Shown here one piece after another: positions 1 through 8,714 of a stretch of 64,000 nt of DNA. The stretch covers positions 1,054,001 through 1,118,000 of the forward strand of contig JARKPB010000008.1 in NCBI GenBank assembly GCA_029975475.1, given 5' to 3'. The position numbers and the translations under genes are program-made. Numbering within the stretch: position 1 is the stretch's first letter; each line of letters opens with the position of its first letter. The DNA comes from Anaerolineaceae bacterium (GTDB lineage: Bacteria; Chloroflexota; Anaerolineae; Anaerolineales; Anaerolineaceae). The notes beneath the pieces were generated by a model. It was not told the DNA's origin. It saw only the letters and a list, made by a program, of their open reading frames with translations, and did no database searches.

Positions 1-1
1 G

Positions 2-37
2 AAACCGCGGCAGGATGTACTCCAGCAGCAGGCGTGA
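2..37 (+). CDS. possible 3' end of an unidentified upstream gene
   Basis: The second plus-strand frame stays open from the window edge and stops with TGA at 35-37, after eleven codons with mostly G/C third positions. The terminator about 100 bases downstream would fit a plus-strand gene ending here. The fragment is too short to identify, and the reading is a guess from codon pattern and context. Confidence 0.2.
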   Translation, partial: KPRQDVLQQQA

Positions 38-131
38 ACTTTCTAATCATTGCCTGGCATGCAGCGCAAAGCCTTGATCCAGTTGTTGGAAGATGTAGAG
101 ATAAAAAAAATATTAACCTCAGGGCAGTAAT

Positions 132-160
132 AAAAAAAACCCGCTTTCGCGGGTTTTTTT
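132..160. terminator. bidirectional intrinsic terminator
   Basis: A five-base-pair G+C stem (CCCGC/GCGGG, 140-144 and 149-153) with a TTTC loop is flanked by an A run on the left and a T run on the right. It can therefore end transcription in both directions. On the minus strand it lies just after tRNA-Gln; on the plus strand it would end whatever gene enters from the left. Confidence 0.85.
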
Positions 161-168
161 ATATCAGG

Positions 169-239
169 CTGGGGGCAAAGGATTCGAACCTCTACAAACA
201 GATCCAGAGTCTGCTGTCCTGCCGTTAGACGAGCCCCCA
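169..239 (-). tRNA. tRNA-Gln (anticodon CTG)
   Basis: Read on the minus strand, the 71-base sequence folds into a full cloverleaf. It has acceptor stem TGGGGGC/GCCCCCA, a D arm, an anticodon stem GCAGA/TCTGT around the loop CTCTGGA (anticodon CTG), and a T arm with the TTCGAAT loop. The weak first pair U1-A72 is typical of glutamine tRNAs. The discriminator is G, and the following CCT means that the 3' CCA is not encoded. It has its own promoter upstream and a terminator downstream. Confidence 0.95.
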
Positions 240-253
240 AACTTGCGACCGAT

Positions 254-282
254 ATTTTACCACCGTGCCGCGCGAATGTCCA
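254..282 (-). promoter_or_regulatory. promoter of tRNA-Gln
   Basis: On the minus strand a -35 box TGGACA (277-282) lies 17 bases before a -10 box TAAAAT (254-259). The -10 box also carries the extended-10 TGG directly upstream. Predicted start is near 247, a few bases before the mature tRNA 5' end at 239. Both boxes match the sigma-70 consensus at five of six positions. Confidence 0.75.
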
Positions 283-302
283 GTATTCACCCTCAAATCG
301 TT

Positions 303-1667
303 TTATCCGCGGATTCGGGCTAGCGCGGATTTGACGGCTTTTAACCGCTCGCCGTGCAGCGGATAAAAATACAGCACCACAACCGCCAGAAAAGCTCCGA
401 TCGCCGGCGGAACGGACATAAAGAAACGGAATCCTTCGGCGACACTATCCGGCTGAACCGCCAGCAGCGGATTGTAGCCAAAGCGCTGACTCACCCACGA
501 AAAAACCTGGGCAGACAGCGCATAACTGAGGGTGACAATAAAGCCGCCCATGCCAAAATACATCCCCTCGCGGCGCTGCCCGGTTTTTATTTCATCATCA
601 TCAATCACATCCGAAAGGATCACGTCTCCCATCAATAACAAACCTGCCAGGCCGACCCCGACCAGAGCGCTGGTCAGCACAGCGGCGAGAATGGTCTGGA
701 CAAACATCAGCGGCAGCACCGAGACGCCCAGCACGGCATAGGCAATCATCAATGTTGTTCGGGCTTCCAGGCGGTTTGCCAGCAATTTTTGCCACGGCCA
801 CAGCGCCAGGGCAGCCACCACAAAGGCGGTTGCCAGGATGATGGAGGTCAGACCCGGATCCGCGCCAAGGCTGTACTTGGTGTAAAAAGCCATACCGGTG
901 GACAGCGTGGCGGTAGCAAAATGGCGCATCGCCTGGGCGATCACGACCAGCAGAAAACTTTTGTTGAACAACGTCGCCTTGAGCGCGACCCAGACATTGA
1001 CGCTCGCCGCCTCCACTGAACTGCTGCGCTCAAACATCCCGCGTAAACTGAGGAACAATGCCGCGGCGGAAAGTACGCCCAGAAATGCCCCCATCACCGG
1101 CCAGCCCCACCACTTTGCCAGCAAGGTTGGCATGGCAGCGCCAGCGAGCAGCCCGACCGTCATGAAGATGTTCATGCGTACCGCTACAGCTGTGCGGTCT
1201 TTGTATTCATCAAACATCTCAGGTAATAAAGCGTAATAGGCTGTCTGAACCAGCGTGGCCAGGGTTTCAAAGAGGAACAGAACAACAGCAAAATAGATCA
1301 ATAAACCGACCGGATTCGTCCGGCCGTCCATCGGAGCGAAGAAAAGCAGGGCGAAAAGTAAGGCGTAGGGAAAAGTGCCAAATAGAATGTAGGGAATTCT
1401 TCTTCCCCAGCGCGACCGGGTGCGGTCGCTGATATATCCGACCACCGGATTATTAAGCGCATTGTAAATTGAATAAAAACTCATGACCGCTGCCGCCCAC
1501 ACCGGGTTAAGATGGCGCACATCCGCATAGAAAAACAACAGCACTGCGCCAACCGCCTGGTACGGAATCGAGCAGCCCAGATTTCCCAGCCCGTACAACC
1601 AGCGCTGGGCATTGGTAAGATTCAGGCTGGTTGTGTTGACCACCTGGTGAGCAAGTTTTATCCGCAT
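303..1667 (-). CDS. GPH-family sugar:cation symporter (MFS)
   Basis: A membrane transporter of about 454 residues with roughly twelve hydrophobic segments. The motif DRTRSRWGRRIPY in the first cytoplasmic loop is the signature of the glycoside-pentoside-hexuronide (GPH) branch of the major facilitator superfamily, which couples sugar or glycoside uptake to Na+ or H+. The substrate cannot be read from sequence. The frame is open to 1730, but a strong GGGAGGG at 1671-1677 points to the ATG at 1667 (or 1670). It follows gltX on the same strand and may be the last gene of the mre-min operon. An unrelated transporter with a short leader is also possible, since the gap to gltX is about 70 bases with this start. 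Confidence 0.85.
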   Translation of the reverse strand: MRIKLAHQVVNTTSLNLTNAQRWLYGLGNLGCSIPYQAVGAVLLFFYADVRHLNPVWAAAVMSFYSIYNALNNPVVGYISDRTRSRWGRRIPYILFGTFPYALLFALLFFAPMDGRTNPVGLLIYFAVVLFLFETLATLVQTAYYALLPEMFDEYKDRTAVAVRMNIFMTVGLLAGAAMPTLLAKWWGWPVMGAFLGVLSAAALFLSLRGMFERSSSVEAASVNVWVALKATLFNKSFLLVVIAQAMRHFATATLSTGMAFYTKYSLGADPGLTSIILATAFVVAALALWPWQKLLANRLEARTTLMIAYAVLGVSVLPLMFVQTILAAVLTSALVGVGLAGLLLMGDVILSDVIDDDEIKTGQRREGMYFGMGGFIVTLSYALSAQVFSWVSQRFGYNPLLAVQPDSVAEGFRFFMSVPPAIGAFLAVVVLYFYPLHGERLKAVKSALARIRG

Positions 1668-1737
1668 CATCCCTCCCAGAATGAAAATCAGCGGGTTGCC
1701 GCCCACAGCCCGCTGTATACAGCTGATCACAGAGATT

Positions 1738-3228
1738 TTATGACAGTTTCTTTAATACCGCTACCGCATTTTCCATCCGTTTTATTACAATTTCTTTACC
1801 AATAATTTCCATGCTTTCAAATAACGGCGGGCTGACCCGCTGACCGGTTACCGCCACGCGGATAATACCAAAAACCTGTTGCGGGGTTTTTCCGCTGCGC
1901 TCAACCAGAGCGCGTAAAGGTTGTTCCGCCTGATGCACGGTTAATTCGGGCAATGACCGGATAATTTCCAAAGCCTGTTCCGCCAGTTCAGCGGATTCTG
2001 CCGGCGTTAGCCCTTTGGCGACCAGATCTTCCCCTGCCGGAACCACTTCATCCTTGAAGAAGAAACCGGCCATTTCCACGCTGTCATCCAGGGTGTTTAA
2101 CCGCTCTTGAATGATCGGCACAATTTTCTCAAGCCGGTCATCATCCACCTGATACCCCGCAGCGGTCAGGAAAGGTTTGACGCGTTTCGCCAGCTCCGGC
2201 ACACTCAATGAACGGATGTAATAACCATTAAAATAGTCAAATTTAGTGAAATTTATCGCGGCCGGAGAGGGATTTAATTTATCGAGGCTGAATTTTTCCA
2301 CCAGGTCGGAAAGGCTGAAGATCTCGGTGTGGTCGTCATAACTCCAGCCCATTAAGGCGACCCAGTTGACCACAGCTTCGGGCAGGTAACCCAGGGCTTC
2401 AAGATCTTTCACAAAAATGGAGTGCCCGTCTTTGATCAATTCGGCGGATTCGCGTTTGCTCATTTTCCCTTTTCCGCTCGGCTTCAGGAAAACGGAAAGG
2501 TGAACCCATTCCGGTTCTGGCCAGCCAAAGGCGCGGATGATCAGGGCGTGAAGGGGTAAAGACGGCAGCCACTCGGAGCCGCGAATAACGTGGGTGATTT
2601 TCATCTCATAATCATCAACCATTGCGGCGAGATGATATAACGCCCAGCCGTCTGATTTGACCAGAATATAATCGTCAATGGTTCGGTTTTCAACAGTGAT
2701 CTCGCCGCGCAGCGCATCGCGAACCGTCGTGACACCGCTTTTCGGGGTCTTAAAACGGATGGTGTATTTTTCGCCTGCCGCCGCCCGCCTGCGAGCCTCA
2801 GCGAGCGGTATTTCCCGGCACAAACCGTCATACAGCGGCGGTTGTTTTTGCTTCTGCTGTTCTTCCCGCAATTTGGATAATCGCTCAGGAGAACAAAAAC
2901 AGTAATAGGCCTGGCCGCTTTCCACCAACTGCTCGGCGTATTTCAAATAAATTTCCTTGCGCTCAGACTGGCGGTAAGGGCCGTACGGACCTCCCTTATC
3001 CGGGCCTTCGTCCCAGTCCAGGCCTAACCAGCGCAGCCCGTTCATCAATTCTTCTTCCGCGCTGGGAACGTAGCGTTTGAAATCGGTATCCTCGATGCGC
3101 AAAACAAACTGCCCGCCTGTTTTGCGGGCCAGTAAATAATCGTATAAAGCTGTGCGGGCGCTGCCCAGATGCATATGCCCGGTGGGTGATGGGGCAAAAC
3201 GTACCCTGGCGGGTTTTTCCATGCTCAT
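1738..3228 (-). CDS. gltX: glutamyl-tRNA synthetase
   Basis: This class I aminoacyl-tRNA synthetase charges tRNA-Glu in the cytoplasm. In many bacteria without GlnRS it also charges tRNA-Gln for later amidation. At 496 residues it has the usual bacterial length. The HIGH-type motif reads PSPTGHMHLGSART near residue 12, and the KMSKR loop is present as GKMSKRES near residue 255. A zinc-like Cys cluster (CFCS) near residue 109 lies in the expected insertion. The start at 3228 has GGAG seven bases upstream, overlapping the end of rodA, whose stop is at 3231. Position directly after rodA suggests co-transcription with the cell-wall operon. Whether it is discriminating or non-discriminating cannot be told here. 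Confidence 0.97.
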   Translation of the reverse strand: MSMEKPARVRFAPSPTGHMHLGSARTALYDYLLARKTGGQFVLRIEDTDFKRYVPSAEEELMNGLRWLGLDWDEGPDKGGPYGPYRQSERKEIYLKYAEQLVESGQAYYCFCSPERLSKLREEQQKQKQPPLYDGLCREIPLAEARRRAAAGEKYTIRFKTPKSGVTTVRDALRGEITVENRTIDDYILVKSDGWALYHLAAMVDDYEMKITHVIRGSEWLPSLPLHALIIRAFGWPEPEWVHLSVFLKPSGKGKMSKRESAELIKDGHSIFVKDLEALGYLPEAVVNWVALMGWSYDDHTEIFSLSDLVEKFSLDKLNPSPAAINFTKFDYFNGYYIRSLSVPELAKRVKPFLTAAGYQVDDDRLEKIVPIIQERLNTLDDSVEMAGFFFKDEVVPAGEDLVAKGLTPAESAELAEQALEIIRSLPELTVHQAEQPLRALVERSGKTPQQVFGIIRVAVTGQRVSPPLFESMEIIGKEIVIKRMENAVAVLKKLS

Positions 3229-3230
3229 AT

Positions 3231-4343
3231 CTAAGCTCCAGTTATATCTTCGGTAGTCTTTCTGCGGGCCGCGACCGACTCAACCAAACCGACAGCGAAA
3301 TAAAGCGTGACCAGCGAACTGCCGCCGTAACTGATGAACGGCAAAGTCAGGCCGGTAACCGGGATGATGTTCAGGTTGACCCCGATGTTTACGCTGGTCT
3401 GAAAGAATATTAAAATCGCCACCCCGTAGGCAATTAAAGACCCGTATGGATCGGCAGCCAGACGCGCAGCCCTCAGGCATCGTATTATAACAAAAACCAG
3501 CAAGCCGACAATCACAACCGTTCCGACAAATCCAAACTCTTCCGCCATGGCGGCGAAAATAAAGTCCGTGTGACGAACCTTGAGGAAGCGAAGCTGCACC
3601 TGAGAGCCGCTTCCGTAACCCTGCCCAAGAAGCCCGCCATCACCGATGGTGATGCGCGCCTGCTCGACGTTGTAGTTATCACCGTGCCGCGCATTTGGAT
3701 TCGGGAAAATAAAATTTATCACCCGCTCTTGCTGGTATTGTTCCAAAAAGGGAAAGAGCGCCCCGGCGGCCACGATAGCCAGCAAAAGAAAAATGATTAA
3801 ATATTTTGGGGGCAGGCCGCTAATCCACAGCATCGAAGCCCACATGACCATGATCACAATGGATGTGCTCAGATTCGGCTGCAGTAAAATCCAGACCACC
3901 ACGGCAGCGGTCATCGCGAAACTGCGCAGAATCCAGCGCAGATTTTTTTCGGAATGGATATTGCGCGCGAAGTAATCCGCCAGGACCATGATCATGGCGA
4001 TTTTCGCCAGTTCTGCCGGTTGAATATCAATAATCCCAAAACTCAGCCAGCGGGCCGCACCAAACCTCGCCTGGCCAGTTAAGAAAATCACGACCAACAG
4101 GGCAACAACCACGATGTACATCGGCTGAGCCAGGGTTGACCAGAGATGATAGTCAATCAAGGTCGTGATGAGAATCACCGCCAGACCAATCGCGGCAAAA
4201 ATCGCCTGACGGCGGTCATATCCCGCCAGGTCAATATTGCCGGCGATCACCGAGCGGATCATGACCACCCCGAATACAGATAAGATGACAACGGCCCCTA
4301 ACAACCAGAAGTCAAAATGCCGCCATAATTCAGTTCGCCGCAT
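3231..4343 (-). CDS. rodA: RodA/FtsW-type SEDS peptidoglycan polymerase
   Basis: An integral membrane glycosyltransferase of the SEDS family, 370 residues with about ten membrane segments. It polymerises lipid II glycan strands together with a class B penicillin-binding protein. Conserved SEDS features seen are the loop around ARWLSFGIIDIQPAE (near residue 97) with its essential-type acidic region, and the C-terminal GLTLPFISYGGSSL. Its genome partner is evidently mrdA in the same operon, so RodA is more likely than FtsW or SpoVE. No clear ribosome-binding site precedes the ATG. The gene begins 11 bases after minE, and translation may be coupled. Confidence 0.92.
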   Translation of the reverse strand: MRRTELWRHFDFWLLGAVVILSVFGVVMIRSVIAGNIDLAGYDRRQAIFAAIGLAVILITTLIDYHLWSTLAQPMYIVVVALLVVIFLTGQARFGAARWLSFGIIDIQPAELAKIAMIMVLADYFARNIHSEKNLRWILRSFAMTAAVVVWILLQPNLSTSIVIMVMWASMLWISGLPPKYLIIFLLLAIVAAGALFPFLEQYQQERVINFIFPNPNARHGDNYNVEQARITIGDGGLLGQGYGSGSQVQLRFLKVRHTDFIFAAMAEEFGFVGTVVIVGLLVFVIIRCLRAARLAADPYGSLIAYGVAILIFFQTSVNIGVNLNIIPVTGLTLPFISYGGSSLVTLYFAVGLVESVAARRKTTEDITGA

Positions 4344-4354
4344 ACCGTTAACTT

Positions 4355-4624
4355 TTAGCCCGCCCTCCGTTTCCGAGGGGCTTTAATTGGAATATCCGCG
4401 ACCAGACGCTGCTCGCGTCCATCCTGCGCCATCTGGATGCGGACCGATTGAGGGTCAATTTCGACATAGCGCGATATCGCGCGCAGCAAATCATCCTTCA
4501 GCTGTTCAAGCTCCTCGGAATTCAAATCCGTGCGATCATGGATCAACACCAGTCGTAACCTTTCCTTGGCCGCGTTTGCGCTTTGAGGGTCTTTCCCTGT
4601 GAGCCGATCCATCCAGCCTGGCAT
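4355..4624 (-). CDS. minE: MinE, cell-division topological specificity factor
   Basis: A small protein of 89 residues, normal for MinE. It stimulates the MinD ATPase at the membrane and drives Min oscillation, keeping the division site at midcell. The N-terminal anti-MinCD region contains RLRLVLIHDRTDL, the segment that switches between helix and strand when it meets MinD. The C-terminal half is the dimeric topological domain. The frame is open to 4681, but GGAGGGG six bases before the ATG at 4624 fixes the start, one base after the minD stop. MinD and MinC lie immediately upstream in the same operon. Confidence 0.93.
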   Translation of the reverse strand: MPGWMDRLTGKDPQSANAAKERLRLVLIHDRTDLNSEELEQLKDDLLRAISRYVEIDPQSVRIQMAQDGREQRLVADIPIKAPRKRRAG

Positions 4625-4625
4625 G

Positions 4626-5426
4626 TTATTCCCCTCCAGAGAAAATCTTGGATAAACGGTGGAAGAAATCAGATTTTTCATCTAAGTTGAGGAAAGGCAC
4701 TTTCTCGCCCTTTAATCGCCGGGCGATATTCTGGAAAGCTTTTCCTGCTTTTGTTTTATCGTCCAGGGCAACCGGCTGGCCGCGGTTGGTGCTGACCACC
4801 ACACTTTCGTCTTCCGGGATGATCCCGATTAACTCGATGGCCAGCAATTCCAGCACATCCTCACCGGTGAGCATATCACCGCGTTTCACCATGTTGATAT
4901 TCAATCGGTTCAGGATGAGTTTCGCGGGACCTTTTTCTTCGGCTTCGATCAAGCCTATGATGCGGTCAGCGTCGCGAACCGCGGACACTTCCGGGTTGGT
5001 GACGACGAGAATCAGATCCGCCGGGGCGATCACATTCCGAAATCCGCGTTCGATTCCCGCGGGCGAATCGATCAGAATCCAGTCGAACTCAGGCCGCAGC
5101 TCGTCGCAAACGCGGACCATATCGCTGGGCGAAACGGCGCTTTTATCGCGGGTCTGCGCGGCCGGGATCAGATACAGTTCATTCAGACGTTTATCGCGGA
5201 TCATCGCCTGGCGCAAGCGGCAGCGCCCTTCGACCACATCTACAAGGTCGTAGACAATGCGGTTTTCCAACCCCAAGACAACATCCAGATTGCGCAAACC
5301 GATATCGCCATCAATGCAGACAACTTTATCCCCGGCGAGCGCGAGAGAAACAGCCAGATTTGCGGTGGTGGTTGTTTTTCCTACCCCGCCTTTCCCTGAT
5401 GTAATGGTTACAACGGTTCCCGGCAT
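4626..5426 (-). CDS. minD: MinD, septum-site-determining ATPase
   Basis: A membrane-associated ATPase of the ParA/MinD family, 266 residues. It recruits MinC to the membrane and is released by MinE. The deviant Walker A motif SGKGGVGKTTTT starts near residue 9, followed by a switch region VVCIDGDIGLRNLD and the DSPAGIE Walker B region. The C terminus FFHRLSKIFSGG is a short amphipathic helix, as expected for the membrane-targeting sequence. GAGG precedes the ATG by seven bases. The order minC-minD-minE is the classical one. Confidence 0.96.
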   Translation of the reverse strand: MPGTVVTITSGKGGVGKTTTTANLAVSLALAGDKVVCIDGDIGLRNLDVVLGLENRIVYDLVDVVEGRCRLRQAMIRDKRLNELYLIPAAQTRDKSAVSPSDMVRVCDELRPEFDWILIDSPAGIERGFRNVIAPADLILVVTNPEVSAVRDADRIIGLIEAEEKGPAKLILNRLNINMVKRGDMLTGEDVLELLAIELIGIIPEDESVVVSTNRGQPVALDDKTKAGKAFQNIARRLKGEKVPFLNLDEKSDFFHRLSKIFSGGE

Positions 5427-5446
5427 TTAATACCTCGTATTCTGAA

Positions 5447-6124
5447 TTATTTGATCTTCCAGGTTTCAAATACGATCTGGCTGTCTTTGACCAGCGCCAT
5501 CACCGTATTTTGTTCTTTTTTATCCGGGCTGCGGCTGGCTTCGATCTCGCCTATGCGCAATAAAGAAGGTTCCATAAACAGCGCGCACACCACTGCCCCT
5601 TCTTCCTCAATCCCGGCGCGAACGCTCCCTTTCAGTTTTCCCCACACGACCACGCTGCCGCCGGCGACGATTTCAGCCCCCGGATTGACATCCCCGATGA
5701 CGACAACGTGCCCGCGGCTGGATACGCTGAAACCGGACCGCAGGGTTCGCTGCAATAAGACCGCATTCTCACCTTCCAGGCTGGTATCCAGCGGTTTTAT
5801 CGTTCTTTCGGGTCTGGGGGTTGAAATCCGCGTGGCCAGGCCAAGCATCTGCGCTGTCTGTTCGGTTACCAGGCTCTGGCTTAAAACTGCCCAAAGGGTT
5901 ATATTGCGGTCCGCCAGTCGATCCCTTAATGTCCCTAACTCTGCGGCGTGCAGCACGCGGTTGCCAACCTCCAGCGCCAGCCTGGCCCCCTGAAAGAAAG
6001 CGCTGTTTTGCTCTATCTGGTCTAGCAATTGCTGAAAGATGGACTGCCAGTCGCCCTCACCCAGCGTAACCAGCAAACCTTCCCGGATGCCCTTGATCTG
6101 TACGGCCTGTGCTGTTTTTTCCAT
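5447..6124 (-). CDS. minC: MinC, septum-formation inhibitor
   Basis: MinC blocks FtsZ assembly away from midcell and acts with MinD. The protein has about 225 residues: an N-terminal domain starting VQIKGIREGLLVTL, a variable linker, then a C-terminal beta-helix region (VVIGDVNPGAEIVAGGSVVVW) that dimerises and binds MinD. The frame also permits a GTG start at 6154 inside the end of mrdA, with GGAG four bases upstream. I prefer the ATG at 6124 because family members begin close to the VQIKG strand, but both starts are possible. The overlap with mrdA implies tight operon coupling. Confidence 0.9.
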   Translation of the reverse strand: MEKTAQAVQIKGIREGLLVTLGEGDWQSIFQQLLDQIEQNSAFFQGARLALEVGNRVLHAAELGTLRDRLADRNITLWAVLSQSLVTEQTAQMLGLATRISTPRPERTIKPLDTSLEGENAVLLQRTLRSGFSVSSRGHVVVIGDVNPGAEIVAGGSVVVWGKLKGSVRAGIEEEGAVVCALFMEPSLLRIGEIEASRSPDKKEQNTVMALVKDSQIVFETWKIK

Positions 6125-6141
6125 CCGTCCGCCATGCCCGG

Positions 6142-8214
6142 CTAAAAGCCGCACTCTTCTCCAGCGTCGATATTTTTCAGGCAGAAATAGGCTTCCATCG
6201 TCCGGCGCACGATCGGCGCGGCGAAAGTCGAACCTTCTTTCCCATTATACACGAAAGCCACAACGACAATTTCCGGGTCATCAAACGGGGCGTAACCGGC
6301 GAACCAGGCGTGGGCTGGCCACTTGCCAAAATCACACAGGTTATTCTGGCGGGCGATGTCGTCACAATATTCTGCGGTTCCGGTCTTTCCGGCCGCCGGG
6401 ATCGGGAAACCGTTAAATTGCACCGATGCCGTTCCCTGCGTAACCACCAGACGCATACCCTGCTGGGTCAGTTCAATCGTCCACGGTTCAACCGATTTTT
6501 TCTCTCCGGTAGGGATATTGTTTTCATCAAAAATATTGATGACTTTGTCCTTGGTGATATCCCTGACCTGAACCGGCGAATTCTTAAACACCACCTGACC
6601 ATCCGAATCACGGATCTCTTTGATCAGGGTCGGCTTCATCATCACACCGTCATTCGCGATGGTCGCAGTCGCCACCGCCATCTGCAGCGGCGTTGCCAGG
6701 ACGAAACCCTGTCCCTGCACGGAGATGTAGGTATCGCCGGTGGACCAGTTTTCGCCAATATTCAAACGTTTCCAGGTGGGATCGGGAATCAGTCCTTCGG
6801 CTTCGCCCGGCAGCTCGATACCAGTGGCCGAGCCGTATCCGAGGGCTTTGGCATATTCATCAATTCGCCAGATACCCAGCCCGTTGCCAGGGACTTCCGT
6901 GCCGAAACCGCCGCCGACTTTCATAAAATACACGTTGCAGGATTCTTGAATTCCTTTGAGGAAATTCACCTGACCGTGGCCCTCCGCCTTATGGCAGACA
7001 TAGCGGCGCGGTCTTCCGGGGTCGTTTTCATAAAATCGTTCCGTAACCGTGATTTCTCCGGGATCTTCGACCACATAGTCAGGAGTAACGACTCTTTCAT
7101 TCAAAACTCCGATCGCTGTTGGCAGCTTAAAGACAGAACCCGGAGGATATTCACCGGAAATCGCGTGGTTTAACAGCGGCTTGTAAGGGTCGTTATACAA
7201 CTGGTTGTAGTAATAAGCAGGGATGAAACGCGCCAGGCGGTTATTCTCATAACTGGGATAATTCACCATGGCGAGGATTTCACCGGTTTTGGGGTTCATG
7301 ACGATCACGACTCCCTGAAGGGAGATGATTTTCCCCAGGCGGTTATTCCAGTAGTTCAATTCAGATACCAGCGCTTCGCGGGCGGCAGCCTGAAGGCGGG
7401 TGTCAATCGTCAGGTAAATATTCTTTCCGGGAACGGCCGGGACGGGGGGTTCCAGATCGCGAATCACCTTTCCAGAAACGTCCACCTCAACCACCCGGCG
7501 GCCAGGCGAACCTTCGAGTTCATTATTCATCGATAGTTCCACCCCGGCGAAACCGACCTTATCTCGCCCGGGTAAAAATCCGCGGTCGCGATATTCCTGT
7601 TCCTGCGAAGCCGGGATCGGCCCCAGAAAGCCGATCACCTCTGCCGTCAGGTCGCCCGTCGGGTAATCCCTGACCGGTTCGATTTCCACGTCCACACCCG
7701 GCCAGTCGCTGGATTTTTCACGAATGATTTTCGCAGTTACTTCATCAATGTCGCAGGCGACCCTGACCGGTTTAAAAGGCGCCAGCGAGTTTTGGATGTA
7801 AACGATTTCGGTAATGCCCAGATTATTCAGACAGGGCGTGAAATTTTTCACCGTGTCGTCATTGATCGTTCCCCTGGATACCGGGATCTTGATTACCTTT
7901 GAAAGCTGGCGGTAAATTTCCTGGACCGAGCCGGTATCTTCTGGCAGTTCGGCAGGTGTGATCACGACATTGTAGGATGGCACATTTCGAGCCAGGATCG
8001 TGCCGTTACGATCATAGATATTGCCGCGCTGGGTGGGGAGACTTTGAAAACTGGTGCGGTTTTCCTCTGCCTGAGCCTGATATATTTCCCCGTCAACGAT
8101 TTGGATCACAAATAAACGATAGGTATAAAAGGAAAAGATCAACGCCAGTAAGGCATAGATGACCCAGTAGCGCCACTGTTCATTGTTAAAGTTAAGAAAA
8201 TCCAGCTTTTTCAT
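6142..8214 (-). CDS. mrdA: penicillin-binding protein 2, transpeptidase of the elongasome
   Basis: A class B PBP of 690 residues that cross-links peptidoglycan during side-wall growth. It has one N-terminal membrane anchor (about residues 15-36) followed by a dimerisation domain and the transpeptidase domain. The active-site serine is in PPGSVFKLP (SxxK) near residue 362, and the KTG motif appears as AAGKTGTAEY near residue 607. It starts with ATG four bases inside mreD, with GAGG seven bases upstream. Placement between mreD and the min genes, with rodA further down, supports elongation rather than septation. It is somewhat longer than the E. coli protein, with an extra segment after the KTG region. 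Confidence 0.95.
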   Translation of the reverse strand: MKKLDFLNFNNEQWRYWVIYALLALIFSFYTYRLFVIQIVDGEIYQAQAEENRTSFQSLPTQRGNIYDRNGTILARNVPSYNVVITPAELPEDTGSVQEIYRQLSKVIKIPVSRGTINDDTVKNFTPCLNNLGITEIVYIQNSLAPFKPVRVACDIDEVTAKIIREKSSDWPGVDVEIEPVRDYPTGDLTAEVIGFLGPIPASQEQEYRDRGFLPGRDKVGFAGVELSMNNELEGSPGRRVVEVDVSGKVIRDLEPPVPAVPGKNIYLTIDTRLQAAAREALVSELNYWNNRLGKIISLQGVVIVMNPKTGEILAMVNYPSYENNRLARFIPAYYYNQLYNDPYKPLLNHAISGEYPPGSVFKLPTAIGVLNERVVTPDYVVEDPGEITVTERFYENDPGRPRRYVCHKAEGHGQVNFLKGIQESCNVYFMKVGGGFGTEVPGNGLGIWRIDEYAKALGYGSATGIELPGEAEGLIPDPTWKRLNIGENWSTGDTYISVQGQGFVLATPLQMAVATATIANDGVMMKPTLIKEIRDSDGQVVFKNSPVQVRDITKDKVINIFDENNIPTGEKKSVEPWTIELTQQGMRLVVTQGTASVQFNGFPIPAAGKTGTAEYCDDIARQNNLCDFGKWPAHAWFAGYAPFDDPEIVVVAFVYNGKEGSTFAAPIVRRTMEAYFCLKNIDAGEECGF

Positions 8215-8711
8215 GCTTCAACCTCTTCCGGGTAAACTACCCACGCCAGGTCTCTGACCAGCAAAAATACCGGCAGAGCAAACATCGCGTTGAGCACCAG
8301 AGATGGGAAGGTAACCCGGCTTAATCCTGTCGCGATACCAATATTGACTCCGGTCACCATCAAAACGAGCAGATAGATCCCGTGCTGCATCAGCGTACCC
8401 ACAAAGATTACCATAAAAAGAGCCAGCAGGGGAGATTGCCAAAAACGGCGCTGCAAGACCCTGGCAAGAGCCATTACCAGACCGTAAGTAACAAATGGAA
8501 CAAAGGGCGGCAGCGGGGTTGTCAGCGCCGCGATCCCGGCGGCAGTCAATGCCCAGATCCAGGCCGTCCAGCGTTGATCCAGCAATCCCCAGGCGGCCAG
8601 CAGTAAAAGCAAAATATCCGCCGAACCGCTCAGCAGCTGGATTCGGCTAAAAACGGCCATTTGCAACATACCGGCCAGGATCAGGATCGGAAAAGCCAGC
8701 AGAGCGCTCAC
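8211..8711 (-). CDS. mreD: MreD, rod-shape-determining membrane protein
   Basis: A 166-residue hydrophobic protein with about five membrane segments and little sequence conservation, as usual for MreD. Identification rests on size, hydrophobicity and its place between mreC and mrdA. It links MreC to the RodA/PBP2 elongasome in the membrane. The start is GTG at 8711, three bases after the mreC stop. No good ribosome-binding site is visible, so translation probably depends on reinitiation from mreC. Confidence 0.85.
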   Translation of the reverse strand: MSALLAFPILILAGMLQMAVFSRIQLLSGSADILLLLLAAWGLLDQRWTAWIWALTAAGIAALTTPLPPFVPFVTYGLVMALARVLQRRFWQSPLLALFMVIFVGTLMQHGIYLLVLMVTGVNIGIATGLSRVTFPSLVLNAMFALPVFLLVRDLAWVVYPEEVEA

Positions 8712-8714
8712 AGG

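Noticed and set aside
34-228. 64-codon plus-strand frame at the left edge
   Set aside because: It runs through the terminator and the tRNA-Gln gene, so it cannot be a real gene.
6109-7173. 354-codon plus-strand open frame opposite mrdA
   Set aside because: It is the antisense of a well-supported PBP2 gene, has no recognisable domain, and its composition (many Arg, His) is typical of reverse frames of GC-rich genes.
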